A stretch of DNA of 64,000 bases from Streptomyces sennicomposti (GCF_019890635.1 NZ_JAIOAB010000004.1:175405-239404); one strand, 5' to 3'. Positions 42,136-55,021 are shown, numbered from the stretch's first letter. Made by a program: numbers and translations. Notes: generated by a model from the sequence alone, not told the origin.

Positions 42136-42342
42136 ATGTGCCAGCACCAGCCACCGTGCCCGTCAGCCGACTCCGCCGACCGGGAATCCGCCCGTCTCGT
42201 GGCGCACCACCCGGAGCAGGGCTGGAGCCTGCTGTGCAACGGCGTCCTGCTCTTCGAGGACACCGGTGAGCTCCTGCCGGACGGCCGCGTCATCGCCCCG
42301 CACCGACCGCTGGGCGCCGACCGCGTGGTGACCGCGGCCTGA
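42136..42342 (+). CDS. DUF5999 family small protein
   Basis: 68 residues. The sequence [20 protein letters not shown] with [20 protein letters not shown] is a small family common in Streptomyces. Cys2, His4 and Cys8 could bind a metal. Function unknown; likely cytosolic. I take the ATG at 42136 because conservation begins there; an in-frame ATG at 42061 has a better ribosome site and would add 25 residues. Two hairpins follow the stop. Confidence 0.78.
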   Translation: MCQHQPPCPSADSADRESARLVAHHPEQGWSLLCNGVLLFEDTGELLPDGRVIAPHRPLGADRVVTAA

Positions 42343-42348
42343 GCACGA

Positions 42349-42378
42349 CGGGACGGTCCGCCCCGGCGCACCGTCCCG
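42349..42378 (+). terminator. Hairpin terminator 1 after DUF5999
   Basis: CGGGACGGT and ACCGTCCCG form a perfect 9-bp stem with a 12-base loop, directly after the stop codon. Confidence 0.75.
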
Positions 42379-42388
42379 GAACCAACGA

Positions 42389-42423
42389 GGGGCCGGCCCG
42401 CACACACCGTGCGAACCGGCCCC
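42389..42423 (+). terminator. Hairpin terminator 2 after DUF5999
   Basis: GGGGCCGG and CCGGCCCC close a second stem, with an inner GCAC/GTGC stem. The two hairpins in tandem probably isolate the permease gene. The remaining stretch to 42710 holds a TTGACG at 42597 but no clear -10 partner and no gene. Confidence 0.75.
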
Positions 42424-42710
42424 GACGCATGTCCGCGGCCGCCCACTCTCCGCACTCGCCTGATGACCGAAGCCCGATGACCGAGAGCCGCAGGCGGCCG
42501 GCGGACGGGTCGCGCGGAAGGACGGCCGCGCGGGTGCGGGGCGGCAGGGACGCGGCCATGCTGGACGAAGGGTCCGCGGCGACTCTTAACGGAAGATTGA
42601 CGTCCGCTCGGCCCGGTAACCGTGGGTCCGGGCGTCACTCTCTGCTTACGCTGGTGCCCCGTTCGCACGAAGGCCCGATCCCACCGAGCCGTACTTCAGG
42701 AGCAGGGCCC

Positions 42711-44660
42711 ATGGCCACCACCGATCACCCTCCCAGTCGCCTGCGCGCATGGATGCTGGAGGGCCTGTCCGACATGGGCAAGGGCGTGCAGCAGGCGCCG
42801 CACGCCGCACCGGAGCCGCCGCACCAGGGCCAGCGCTGGTGGCGGGTGATGTGCCTGACCGGCGTCGACTACTTCTCCACCCTCGGCTACCAGCCGGGCA
42901 TCGCCGCCCTCGCGGCCGGCCTGCTGTCGCCCGTCGCCACCCTCGTCCTGGTCCTCGTCACCCTCGCCGGCGCGCTGCCTGTCTACCGCAGGGTCGCCGA
43001 GGAGAGCCCGCACGGCCAGGGCTCCATCGCGATGCTGGAGCGCCTGCTGTCGTTCTGGCAGGGCAAGCTGTTCGTCCTGACCCTGCTCGGCTTCGCCGCC
43101 ACCGACTTCCTGATCACCATCACCCTGTCGGCCGCCGACGCCTCCACCCACCTGGTGGAGAACCCCCATCTGACGAGCGCGCTGCACGACCACCAGATGC
43201 TGATCACCCTGATCCTGCTGGCGCTGCTCGGCGCGGTGTTCCTCAAGGGGTTCCTGGAGGCGATCGGCGTCGCGGTCGTACTGGTCGGCGTCTACCTCGC
43301 GCTGAACGTGGTGGTGGTGATCACCGGCCTGTGGCACGTCGCCACCGCCGGGCACCTGGTGACCGACTGGACCGGCGCCCTGACCGCCCAGCACGGCAAT
43401 GTCTTCGCCATGGTCGGCGTGGCCCTGCTGGTCTTCCCGAAGCTCGCCCTGGGTCTGTCCGGCTTCGAGACCGGCGTCGCCGTCATGCCCCATGTGCAGG
43501 GCGACCCGGGCGACACCGAGGAACGGCCGGCCGGCCGGATCCGGGACACCAAGAAGCTGCTCACCACGGCCGCGCTGATCATGAGCTGCTTCCTGATCGC
43601 CACCAGCCTCATCACCACCCTGCTGATCCCGGAACACGAGTTCCAGCCCGGCGGGAAGGCGAACGGCCGGGCGCTGGCGTATCTCGCGCACGACTACCTC
43701 GGGAACGCCTTCGGCACGGTCTACGACGTCTCCACCATCGCCATCCTGTGGTTCGCGGGCGCCTCCGCGATGGCCGGGCTGCTCAACCTGATGCCGCGCT
43801 ACCTGCCCCGCTACGGCATGGCCCCGCACTGGGCCGGAGCGGTGCGGCCGATGGTGCTCGTCTTCACCCTGATCGGCTTCCTGGTCACCTGGATCTTCGA
43901 CGCCGACGTCGACAAGCAGGGCGGCGCGTACGCCACGGGCGTGCTGGTGCTGATCAGTTCCGCCGCGATCGCGGTGACCATCGCCGCCCGCAAGGCCGGG
44001 CAGCGGCACTGGACCGTCGCGTTCGCGGTGATCTCCGCGGTGTTCCTCTACACGACCGTCGCCAACGTCGTCGAGCGTCCGGACGGCGTGAAGATCGGCG
44101 CCTGCTTCATCGTCGGCATCATCGTGGTGTCCCTGCTGTCCCGCCTGGCCCGCGCCTTCGAACTGCGGGTGACCAGCGTGACGATGGATGCGATGGCCGA
44201 GCGATTCGTCCGCGACATCGCCAGCCGCCGTATCCGCTTCATCGCCAACAAGCCCGGCCGCCGCGACACGGCCGAGTACCACGACAAGATCGAGCAGATC
44301 CGCGCCGACAACGAGATCCCCGACACGGAGGACTTCGTCTTCGTCGAGGTGACGGTCACCGACCCCTCGGAGTTCGAGGCCGATCTGAAGGTGCGCGGCG
44401 AGGTGCTGCACGACCGCTACCGCGTGCTCTCCCTGGAGTCGTCCTCGGTGCCGAACGCGCTGGCCGCGCTGCTGCTGGAGGTCCGCAGGACCACGGGCCG
44501 CATCCCGCACATCTACTTCGAGTGGACCGAGGGCAACCCGTTCCGCAACTTCCTGCGCTTCTTCCTCTTCGGCCAGGGCGAGGTCGCCCCGGTCACCCGC
44601 GAGGTGCTGCGCGAGGCGGAGCCGGACCGCGCTACGCGGCCCCGGGTGCACACCGGCTGA
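42711..44660 (+). CDS. APC family permease with C-terminal cytosolic domain
   Basis: 649 residues. About twelve membrane segments fill 45-470, beginning with [20 protein letters not shown], where the broken first helix of the APC/LeuT fold lies; [20 protein letters not shown] and [18 protein letters not shown] follow. Residues 480-649 form a soluble domain ([20 protein letters not shown]) of unknown role. Probably a proton-coupled amino acid or cation symporter. AGGAG lies 9 bases before the ATG at 42711; the frame is open upstream without similarity. Monocistronic by context. Confidence 0.88.
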   Translation: MATTDHPPSRLRAWMLEGLSDMGKGVQQAPHAAPEPPHQGQRWWRVMCLTGVDYFSTLGYQPGIAALAAGLLSPVATLVLVLVTLAGALPVYRRVAEESPHGQGSIAMLERLLSFWQGKLFVLTLLGFAATDFLITITLSAADASTHLVENPHLTSALHDHQMLITLILLALLGAVFLKGFLEAIGVAVVLVGVYLALNVVVVITGLWHVATAGHLVTDWTGALTAQHGNVFAMVGVALLVFPKLALGLSGFETGVAVMPHVQGDPGDTEERPAGRIRDTKKLLTTAALIMSCFLIATSLITTLLIPEHEFQPGGKANGRALAYLAHDYLGNAFGTVYDVSTIAILWFAGASAMAGLLNLMPRYLPRYGMAPHWAGAVRPMVLVFTLIGFLVTWIFDADVDKQGGAYATGVLVLISSAAIAVTIAARKAGQRHWTVAFAVISAVFLYTTVANVVERPDGVKIGACFIVGIIVVSLLSRLARAFELRVTSVTMDAMAERFVRDIASRRIRFIANKPGRRDTAEYHDKIEQIRADNEIPDTEDFVFVEVTVTDPSEFEADLKVRGEVLHDRYRVLSLESSSVPNALAALLLEVRRTTGRIPHIYFEWTEGNPFRNFLRFFLFGQGEVAPVTREVLREAEPDRATRPRVHTG

Positions 44661-44727
44661 GCCGCCGCGGCGCGCCCGCCCGGACCCTGCGTCGAGGCCG
44701 TACGGTGATGGCCCTATCGTGACCGGC

Positions 44728-45120
44728 ATGCAGTCCTACACGATCGGCCAGGCCGCCCGCCTGCTCGGCGTCAGCCCCGACACGGCGCGCCGGTGGGCGG
44801 ACGCGGGCCGGGTGGCCACCCACCGCGACGAGAGCGGACGGCGGCTCGTCGACGGCCGGGACCTCGCCGCGTTCTCCGTGGAGCTGGCCGCCTCCGGCAG
44901 CGAGGAGGACCCCTCCTACACGTCGGTCCGCAACGCCTTCCCCGGGATCGTGACCGCCATCAAGCTCGGCGACGTGGCCGCGCAGGTGGAGATCCAGTCC
45001 GGTCCGCACCGCCTGGTCTCCCTGCTGACGCGGGAGGCCGTCGAGGAACTCGGGCTGGAGGTCGGCATGGAGGCCACCGCCCGCGTGAAGTCGACAAACG
45101 TACACATCGACCGGGCGTAG
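44728..45120 (+). CDS. MerR-type HTH / Mop (TOBE) molybdate-responsive regulator
   Basis: 130 residues. An excisionase/MerR-type helix-turn-helix (YTIGQAARLLGVSPDTARRW) is joined to one Mop/TOBE domain (SVRNAFPGIVTAIKLGDVAA; LVSLLTREAVEELGLEVGME) that binds molybdate or tungstate. This is the usual actinobacterial counterpart of ModE. It lies 0.8 kb from modABC, with the Mo-binding protein gene between on the other strand, and probably controls them. TATCGT (44715-44720) ends 7 bases before the ATG, so the mRNA is likely leaderless. Confidence 0.88.
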   Translation: MQSYTIGQAARLLGVSPDTARRWADAGRVATHRDESGRRLVDGRDLAAFSVELAASGSEEDPSYTSVRNAFPGIVTAIKLGDVAAQVEIQSGPHRLVSLLTREAVEELGLEVGMEATARVKSTNVHIDRA

Positions 45121-45123
45121 CCC

Positions 45124-45180
45124 GCCCGGCGGTCGCGTAGTCGCCCGGCGATCGCATAGCCGCCCGGCGATCGCATAGCT
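45124..45180. repeat. 19-bp tandem repeat, three copies
   Basis: GCCCGGCGRTCGCRTAGYC-type units at 45124-45142, 45143-45161 and 45162-45180; copies 2 and 3 differ at one base. Two further GGGCGAGGCCCGTC copies follow near 45190-45225. They lie between convergent genes of the molybdenum cluster. Confidence 0.85.
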
Positions 45181-45260
45181 CGGCGCGGGACGGGGCGAGG
45201 CCCGTCCCGGGGGGCGAGGCCCGTCACGGAGGGCCGCAGGCCGTCGCGCCCGTACGCGCC

Positions 45261-45767
45261 TCAGGCCGCCGCGGCCACCCCGTACCCCCCGTCCACGCGG
45301 ATCGCCCTGATGCCGCTGACGTACCGCGCCCCGCAGCGGTCCTGCGGCAGGACCAGCTGGGGGCCGGCCCCGTCGAGCGGGGCGCCGTCCATGGCCACGG
45401 CCAGGAGGACCGGGGCGGCGGCGAAGTCCGGGTCGATCTCCGCCCAGGAGAGCAGCGTGCGGTGCCCGTCGGCGCCCGCGACCGCGATCAGGAAGCGCAG
45501 CCGGTCCTTGCGCCGTGCCGCGTCGAAGGCGGGCCGGGCGTCGGCCAGCACGTCGTACAGCCGCGGACCGGCGAAGCGGTGGCGGCGCACCCCGCTGGTG
45601 GCGCACTCGAAGCTGACCCCCGCCCGGTGCTGCGGCCAGCTCAGCAGATCGGGCACGGTCAGGCGCGCGGGCCGGGCGAGGTCACCGGTCAGCACGAGCT
45701 CCGCGAGCGGCACGGCCACCACCTCCGGGAGGTCCGTCCCCGCAGGGAGCGCCGTATAAACGCACAT
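45261..45767 (-). CDS. Minimal molybdopterin-binding oxidoreductase domain (sulfite oxidase fold)
   Basis: 168 residues, well under half of a normal SuoX or YedY enzyme. It holds the core of the oxidoreductase molybdopterin-binding domain: Cys55 in SFECATSGVRRHRF, the expected Mo ligand; LSWAEID; and a truncated end LVLPQDRCGARYVSGIRAIR. The N-terminal signal and the C-terminal dimerisation domain are missing, so it is cytosolic and either works with a partner or handles cofactor. Context in the modABC cluster supports a molybdenum role. Start ATG at 45767 lacks a clear ribosome site. Confidence 0.8.
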   Translation of the reverse strand: MCVYTALPAGTDLPEVVAVPLAELVLTGDLARPARLTVPDLLSWPQHRAGVSFECATSGVRRHRFAGPRLYDVLADARPAFDAARRKDRLRFLIAVAGADGHRTLLSWAEIDPDFAAAPVLLAVAMDGAPLDGAGPQLVLPQDRCGARYVSGIRAIRVDGGYGVAAAA

Positions 45768-45815
45768 GCGACCCTGACGTCACAGAACAGCAGCTCATGC
45801 GAAGCGACAGGTGAC

Positions 45816-45843
45816 TTACCCCTCGCATCTGCGGCAGTATCAT
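45816..45843 (+). promoter_or_regulatory. Probable modA promoter
   Basis: TTACCC (45816-45821) and TATCAT (45838-45843) with a 16-base spacer, 75 bases upstream of the modA start. A perfect CGTGCCC/GGGCACG hairpin with a 3-base loop (45865-45881) lies in the resulting leader. Confidence 0.5.
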
Positions 45844-45917
45844 CGCCGCACGGCCCCGCACGGCCGTGCCCCTAGGGCACGACAGCCTTTCTCGTGCACG
45901 ACCAGAGGAGTACATCC

Positions 45918-46745
45918 GTGATGACCCGTTCAGTGCGCCGGACCCGGACCCTGCAGGTGGCCGGTGCGGGAGCCGCGGCACTGCTGGCCCTCAGCGCCTG
46001 CTCCTCCTCCGACGACTCCTCCGACGGCTCCTCCTCGCCGTCCGCCGGCGCCTCGGGCGCCTCGAAGCTGTCCGGCACGGTGACCGTCTTCGCTGCGGCC
46101 TCCCTCAAGGAGAGCTTCACGACGCTGGGCAAGGAGTTCGAGCAACAGCACCCGGGCACCAAGGTGTCCTTCAACTTCGGCGGCAGCGACACCCTCGCCG
46201 CCAGCATCACCAGCGGCGCGCCCGCCGACGTGTTCGCCGCCGCCAGCACCAAGACGATGAAGATCGTCACGGACAAGGGCGACGCGGCCGGCACGCCCGC
46301 CACGTTCGTCCGCAACCAGCTGGAGATCGCCACCCTGCCCGGCAACCCGGACAAGATCTCCTCGCTCAAGGACCTCACCAAGTCCGGTCTGAAGGTCGTC
46401 CTGTGCGACAAGACGGTGCCCTGCGGCGCCGCCGCCCAGAAGGCCCTGGACGCGAGCGGCCTCAAGCTGACCCCCGTCTCCTACGAGCAGGACGTCAAGA
46501 GCGCCCTGACCAAGGTGGAGCTGAAGGAGGCCGACGCGGCCGTCGTCTACAAGACCGACGTGCACGCCGCGGGTGACAAGGTGGAGGGCGTGGAGTTCCC
46601 CGAGTCGGCCAAGGCCGTCAACGACTATCCCATCGCCCTGCTCAAGGACGCCCACAACGCCGAGGCGGCGAAGGCGTTCATCGCGCTGGTGCAGTCCGCC
46701 GAGGGCCAGAAGGTCCTGAACCAGGCCGGGTTCCTCAAGCCGTGA
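45918..46745 (+). CDS. modA: Molybdate ABC transporter, substrate-binding lipoprotein
   Basis: 275 residues. Type II signal peptide with lipobox LSAC (Cys28), a Ser-rich linker, then ModA: TVTVFAAASLKESFTTLGKE, the oxyanion-binding FGGSDTLAASITSGAPADVF, and VLCDKTVPCGAAAQKAL. It captures molybdate or tungstate outside the membrane and passes it to ModB. GAGGAG lies 7 bases before the GTG at 45918; the adjacent ATG at 45921 could also serve. Its stop overlaps the modB start by 4 bases (GTGA). Confidence 0.94.
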   Translation: MMTRSVRRTRTLQVAGAGAAALLALSACSSSDDSSDGSSSPSAGASGASKLSGTVTVFAAASLKESFTTLGKEFEQQHPGTKVSFNFGGSDTLAASITSGAPADVFAAASTKTMKIVTDKGDAAGTPATFVRNQLEIATLPGNPDKISSLKDLTKSGLKVVLCDKTVPCGAAAQKALDASGLKLTPVSYEQDVKSALTKVELKEADAAVVYKTDVHAAGDKVEGVEFPESAKAVNDYPIALLKDAHNAEAAKAFIALVQSAEGQKVLNQAGFLKP

Positions 46746-47596
46746 AAACCGTGGCCCGGGCCGACGAGGCCGGCGCCGTGACCCCGCAGCGCGGGTCACG
46801 GCGCCGCCGTGCCGTGCCGGGCGTGCCGCTGCCCCTGCTGGTGCCCGCCCTGGTGGGTCTGGCGTTCCTGCTGCTGCCGCTGCTCGCCCTGCTGATCCGC
46901 GCCCCCTGGCGCGATCTGCCCGACCAGCTGACCAGCACCGCGGTGTGGCAGGCACTCCAGCTGTCCCTGGTCAGCGCCACCGCGGCCACCGCCGTGAGCC
47001 TGGTGCTGGGCGTCCCGCTGGCCTGGCTGCTGGCCCGCACCGACTTCCCCGGCCGCGGTGTCGTACGGGCCCTGGTGACGCTGCCGCTGGTGCTGCCGCC
47101 GGTGGTCGGCGGTGTGGCGCTGCTGCTGGCGCTCGGGCGCAACGGCGTGGTCGGGCAGTGGCTGGACTCCTGGTTCGGCATCACCCTGCCGTTCACCACG
47201 GCCGGTGTGGTGGTCGCGGAGGCGTTCGTGGCCATGCCGTTCCTCGTCATCAGCGTCGAGGGCACGCTGCGCGCCGCCGACCCGCGCTACGAGGAGGCGG
47301 CCACCACCTTGGGCGCGTCCCGCTTCACCGCGTTCCGCCGGGTCACCCTGCCGCTGATCGCGCCCGGGATCGCGGCGGGCGCCGTGCTCGCGTGGGCGCG
47401 GGCGCTCGGCGAGTTCGGCGCGACGATCACCTTCGCCGGCAACTTCCCCGGCCGCACCCAGACCATGCCGCTCGCGGTCTACCTGGCGCTCCAGGACGAC
47501 CCGGCGGCGGCGATCGCCCTGAGCCTGGTGCTGCTGGCGGTGTCGATCGCGGTCCTGGCCGGTCTGCGGGACCGTTGGATGACGGCCTCCTCGTGA
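46742..47596 (+). CDS. modB: Molybdate ABC transporter, permease
   Basis: 284 residues with about six membrane helices. The EAA coupling loop is EEAATTLGASRFTAFRRVTL followed by PLIAPGI, which contacts the ATPase; ARALGEFGATITFAGNFPG is the ModB-specific end. Begins at the GTG that overlaps the modA stop (46742-46745), so translation is coupled. Transports molybdate inward together with ModA and ModC. Confidence 0.94.
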   Translation: MKTVARADEAGAVTPQRGSRRRRAVPGVPLPLLVPALVGLAFLLLPLLALLIRAPWRDLPDQLTSTAVWQALQLSLVSATAATAVSLVLGVPLAWLLARTDFPGRGVVRALVTLPLVLPPVVGGVALLLALGRNGVVGQWLDSWFGITLPFTTAGVVVAEAFVAMPFLVISVEGTLRAADPRYEEAATTLGASRFTAFRRVTLPLIAPGIAAGAVLAWARALGEFGATITFAGNFPGRTQTMPLAVYLALQDDPAAAIALSLVLLAVSIAVLAGLRDRWMTASS

Positions 47597-47642
47597 CCGG
47601 CGGCGGCCGCGCACCCCGGACGATCCCCTGGATGATCACCTC

Positions 47643-48734
<1,092 letters not shown>

Positions 48735-49190
48735 CCCCGGCGAGGGACACCCGGCCCGAGCCCCACGCCGGGGCGCCCGGCCGGCCCGCTGCCTCCAGCC
48801 ACCCCGGCCACTACACCCGGCCCACGAACACCCATGCCCCAGCCCCAGGCCCACCCGGCCCGAGCCCCACCACGAGCACGCAGCCCGAACCCCACGCCGA
48901 GGGCACCCGGCCGGTCCACTGTCTCCAGCCGCCCCGGCCACTACGCCCGGCCCACGAGCACCCCGCACCCCAGCCCCAGATCCACCCGGCCCGAGCCCGG
49001 CCACAAGCACCCGGCCCAAGCCCCACGCCGAGGCCGCCTGACCGGTCCGCTGCCCCCAGCCACCCCGGCCACTACACCCGGCCCACGAGCACCCCGCACC
49101 CCAGCCCCAGATCCACCCGGCCCGAGCCCGGCCACAAGCACCCAGCCCAAGCCCCACGCCGAGGGCACCCGACCGGGTCGCCTGTCTCCG
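48735..49190. repeat. 131-bp direct repeats downstream of modC
   Basis: CCCCACGCCG recurs at 48761, 48890, 49021 and 49152, i.e. every 129-131 bases, embedded in units that share CGGCCACTAC, CCCGGCCCACGAGCACCC and CACCCGGCCCGAGCCC. Copies 2 to 4 are the most alike. All frames are Pro/Ala/Arg-rich and none looks coding. The array directly follows the modC stop codon. Confidence 0.88.
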
Positions 49191-49377
49191 GGCGCCCGGC
49201 CGGAGACCCTGGCTCCCGGCCTGTCTGCCCGCCTCCGCGGGCGCCCGTCGGCGCGTGCGACCGGCCCGCGGCTGCCGTCCGGCGCGCTCTGCGCATGGTC
49301 GCCCGGAGGCATCGCCGACAGGGACGGCAGACCGGCGCCCCACACCCGCACGCTCGGGCAACGCCCCGCATCCGCGC

Positions 49378-49490
49378 CCGACTGCCCCGACTGCCCCGAC
49401 TGCCCCGACTGCCCCGCTACCCGGCTGCCCGACTGCCCGACTGCCCGGCCGCCCGGCCGCCCGGCCGCCCGGCCGCCCGGCCACTGTGCC
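49378..49490. repeat. Short tandem repeats (9-bp and 8-bp units) before gcvP
   Basis: Four-plus copies of a CTGCCCCGA unit run from about 49380, pass through CTGCCCGA variants and become at least five copies of CCGCCCGG to about 49490. The zone 49191-49647 around it shows no gene. Confidence 0.85.
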
Positions 49491-49647
49491 CGGCTCGCGG
49501 CCGCCCACCCCGCGCGTCCTGGACGTGCCCGCCCGCGGACACCGGGCCGCTGCCCGCACACGCCCAGACCCGGCCCGGCCCCGCACCCGCACGCGCCGAG
49601 GCCCCGCCCGGCGGACAGTGCCGGGCGGGGCCTCGTGTGCTACGGGC

Positions 49648-52533
<2,886 letters not shown>

Positions 52534-52589
52534 TGCGGAGGCCTCCTGGTCTGACGCGACCTTCGAGGGACACCACGGCACGGGTGCCC

Positions 52590-52800
52590 CGACGGCCTCC
52601 CCCTCTGTCATCTCAACCTGAGAGCTTCACCGGGGCCGCTCGCGGGCGCCCGGTTTTCACCGTCGGTGAGAGCGGGCGCCGTCGACACCCGCTCTGCTTT
52701 CCAGAGTGACCTCGTCCGTGCGGTACGTGGGCCTGAGAGATTCCGGGGAGGATTTGCTCCTTCGGCGCCTCCGATGTCGCTGGAGGACTCTCCCGCACGG
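52590..52800 (-). ncRNA. Tandem glycine riboswitch in the gcvP leader
   Basis: Read on the coding strand, the first aptamer begins GCGGGAGAGTCC, with GGCGCCGAAGGAGCAA, CCCCGGAATCTCTCAGGC and CTCTGGAAAGCAG; the second has CTCACCGACGGTGAAAAC, GGTGAAGCTCTCAGGT and GACAGAGGGGGAGG. These are the known conserved cores of the two glycine aptamers in gcvT-type leaders. The second aptamer ends about 60 bases before the gcvP start. Glycine binding should turn gcvP on. A -10 element TAGGCT lies upstream at 52823-52818 on the reverse strand. Confidence 0.95.
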
Positions 52801-52817
52801 GGTCAGCAGCCATCGCC

Positions 52818-52823
52818 AGCCTA
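52818..52823 (-). promoter_or_regulatory. -10 element of the gcvP transcript
   Basis: TAGGCT on the reverse strand, placing the mRNA start about 10 bases before the first riboswitch aptamer. The -35 region is not clear. Confidence 0.55.
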
Positions 52824-52918
52824 CCAGCGGACGGGCCGCACAGGCCTTCGAGTGGCCGCACTGGCGAATGTGCTCTTTTGTAGTGCTTACGGATGAGTTG
52901 CGACCATGTGGAGGGACC

Positions 52919-53296
52919 GTGCAGACCGAGATCGATCCGCGCAACCTGATCGGCCGCAAGGCGTTCGACCGCAACGGCGAGAAGATCGGCACGGTGGACG
53001 AGGTGTACCTCGACGACGCCACCGGTGTGCCCGAGTGGGCGGCCATACGCACCGGCCTGTTCTCCCGGGACGCCTTCGTCCCCCTGGAGCCCAGCGAGCT
53101 GGTGGACGGCGCCCTGCGCGTCCCCTTCGACCGGGCGCTGATCAAGGACGCGCCCGATTTCGGCGTCGGCCGCCATCTCTCCCCCGAGCAGGAACTGCAG
53201 CTCTACCACCACTACGGCCTGGACGTGGCCCCCGCTCCCGCGCTCCCCGACCACGACTTCGGCAGACTCGCGGGGTCGGGCACGGAGGACGCCTGA
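52919..53296 (+). CDS. PRC-barrel domain protein
   Basis: 125 residues. The PRC-barrel is clear: NLIGRKAFDRNGEKIGTVDE followed by VYLDDATGVPEWAAIRTGLF and FVPLEPSELVDGALRVPFDR. Such domains occur in RimM and in photosynthetic reaction-centre subunit H; stand-alone actinobacterial versions have unknown roles, perhaps RNA or protein binding. GGAGG lies 5 bases before the GTG at 52919. It diverges from gcvP over the riboswitch region. Confidence 0.88.
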   Translation: MQTEIDPRNLIGRKAFDRNGEKIGTVDEVYLDDATGVPEWAAIRTGLFSRDAFVPLEPSELVDGALRVPFDRALIKDAPDFGVGRHLSPEQELQLYHHYGLDVAPAPALPDHDFGRLAGSGTEDA

Positions 53297-53316
53297 CAGC
53301 CCCCGTATCCGCCCGC

Positions 53317-53340
53317 CTGCGGGGCCGGAAAGACCCGCAG
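53317..53340 (+). terminator. Hairpin terminator after the PRC-barrel gene
   Basis: CTGCGGG and CCCGCAG form a 7-bp stem with a 10-base loop, 20 bases after the stop. The rest of the gap to 53605 has direct repeats of GCCGACTCACCC but no gene. Confidence 0.6.
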
Positions 53341-53605
53341 CAGCCCAGTCCCCCACCCGTACCGGGCGGCACCGGTGCGGGCGACGCCAGGCACCGCCGA
53401 CTCACCCTCCCCCGCCCGGCGCGGCCCGCTCCCGTTCCCGTCCGCCACGCAGCCGCCACCGACCGCCTGCCCCGGCACAGCCGACTCACCCGTCACCCCG
53501 AGGCAGGCGGTCCGGCGGCCCACACCCGGCCCGTACCGAGCCGGCCAGCACCGAGCCGACCAGGAGGTCACCGCCGCCACAGCAGCCACGCCGAGGGCCG
53601 AGCCG

Positions 53606-54994
53606 TCACAGCACCGGCTCGGCGCCGCTCGCCGCGCACGTCTCCTCCTCGGCCCCGTCCGGTCTTCGCCGCACCAGCGGCAGCGGATCGGCCGGTTCGA
53701 GGTGCGGGTCGTCGACGCGGAACGTCCGCACCCGGCCCGGTCCCGACAGGGGCGTCTCGAAGCGCACCGTGACCCGGCCCAGGCCGCTGCCCTGCACCCA
53801 GCCGTGCCCGTACTCGGCGTGCCGTACGTCGTGGCCCGAGGGCCAGTGCCGTTCGGCCGGGGCCGGCCGCTCCTCGGCGGGTTCGTCCGCCGGCTCCTCC
53901 AGAGGGCCCTCCGCGCGGGCGCCCGCGGCCTGCGCGAACAGGTCCTCCTGGGTGTAGTCGGCCAGCCCGGTCACGCCCACGCCCAGCAGCCGGACCCCGC
54001 CCGTGGTGTCCACGGAGTCCAGCAGCCGGGCCGCCGCCTCGCGCACCACCGCCGGGTCGTCGGTGGGGCCGCGCAGCGTCTCGGAGCGGGTCAGCGTGGA
54101 GAAGTCGTAGCGCCGCACCTTCAGCACGATGGTCCGTCCGGACAGTGCGGAGGCGCGCAGTCGCCGCACGCACCGGTCGGCGAGCCGCTGCACCTCGAGA
54201 CCCACCCGGAGCCGGTCGTGGATGTCCACGTCGTAGGTGTCCTCGACCGACACCGACTTGGTCTCGCGCTCGGCGACGACGGGCCGCTCGTCGTGGGCCA
54301 GCGCCATCGCGTACAGCGCGTGCCCGTGCGCCTTGCCCAGCAGCCGGACCAGCTCGTCCTCGCCGGCCTCGGCCAGTTCGCCGACGGTGTGGATGCCGGC
54401 CCGCCGCAGATGGTCGCCCGTCGCCGGACCCACGCCCGGCAGCGTCCTGACCGGCATGGGTTCGAGCAGGGCCCGCTCGGTGCCGGGCTCGATGAGCACC
54501 AGCCCGTCGGGCTTGGCCTGCTCGGAGGCGATCTTCGCGAGCATCTTGGAGGCGGCCAGCCCCACCGAGCCGGTCAGACCGGTCACGGCCAGGATGTCGG
54601 CGCGCAGCCTGGCCCCCACCACCCGGGCCGAGTCCGCGTCCCGGGCCGCTCCCCCGGCCTCCAGGTCCACGAACGCCTCGTCCAGGCTGAGCGGCTCCAC
54701 CAGGGGCGACAGGGACCGCAGCAGACCCATCACCTGCTCGCTGATGGACCGGTAGAAGGCGAAGCGCGGCACCAGGTAGGCGGCGTTGGGCGCCAGCCGG
54801 CGGGCCTGCGCCATCGGCATCGCCGAGTGGACGCCGAAGACCCGCGCCTCGTACGACGCGGTGGCGACCACCCCGCGCGGCCCGAGGCCGCCCACGACCA
54901 CCGCCTTCCCGCGCAGGCTCGGCTTGGACGCCTGCTCCGCGGCGGCGAAGAAGGCGTCCATGTCGAGGTGCAGGATCGTGGGCGCGGTTCTCAC
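53606..54994 (-). CDS. dinB: DNA polymerase IV (Y-family) with extra C-terminal domain
   Basis: 462 residues, against about 350 for E. coli DinB. Catalytic carboxylates are present in LHLDMDAFFAA and LSLDEAFVDLE. The helix-hairpin-helix region is RTLPGVGPATGDHLRRAGI, and the little finger domain follows. A Glu/Pro/Ala-rich linker leads to a C-terminal module HAEYGHGWVQGSGLGRVTVR, resembling the Tudor-like tail of UvrD/PcrA helicases that contacts RNA polymerase. Error-prone translesion synthesis is expected. The GTG at 54994 (VRTAPTILHLDMDAF) is the family start; no ribosome site or SOS box is visible. Confidence 0.9.
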   Translation of the reverse strand: MRTAPTILHLDMDAFFAAAEQASKPSLRGKAVVVGGLGPRGVVATASYEARVFGVHSAMPMAQARRLAPNAAYLVPRFAFYRSISEQVMGLLRSLSPLVEPLSLDEAFVDLEAGGAARDADSARVVGARLRADILAVTGLTGSVGLAASKMLAKIASEQAKPDGLVLIEPGTERALLEPMPVRTLPGVGPATGDHLRRAGIHTVGELAEAGEDELVRLLGKAHGHALYAMALAHDERPVVAERETKSVSVEDTYDVDIHDRLRVGLEVQRLADRCVRRLRASALSGRTIVLKVRRYDFSTLTRSETLRGPTDDPAVVREAAARLLDSVDTTGGVRLLGVGVTGLADYTQEDLFAQAAGARAEGPLEEPADEPAEERPAPAERHWPSGHDVRHAEYGHGWVQGSGLGRVTVRFETPLSGPGRVRTFRVDDPHLEPADPLPLVRRRPDGAEEETCAASGAEPVL

Positions 54995-55021
54995 ATCTAC
55001 GATGCTGCACCACACCACTGA

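Noticed and set aside
42424..42710. c-di-AMP riboswitch upstream of the permease
   Set aside because: Such riboswitches precede some actinobacterial transport genes, but I could not find the conserved core sequence here.
48735..49190. CRISPR-like array downstream of modC
   Set aside because: The repeats are 131 bp and contiguous without unique spacers, and no cas genes are present.
52613..53356. 247-codon reverse frame overlapping the riboswitch
   Set aside because: It covers conserved riboswitch structure and the antisense of the PRC-barrel gene; not coding.
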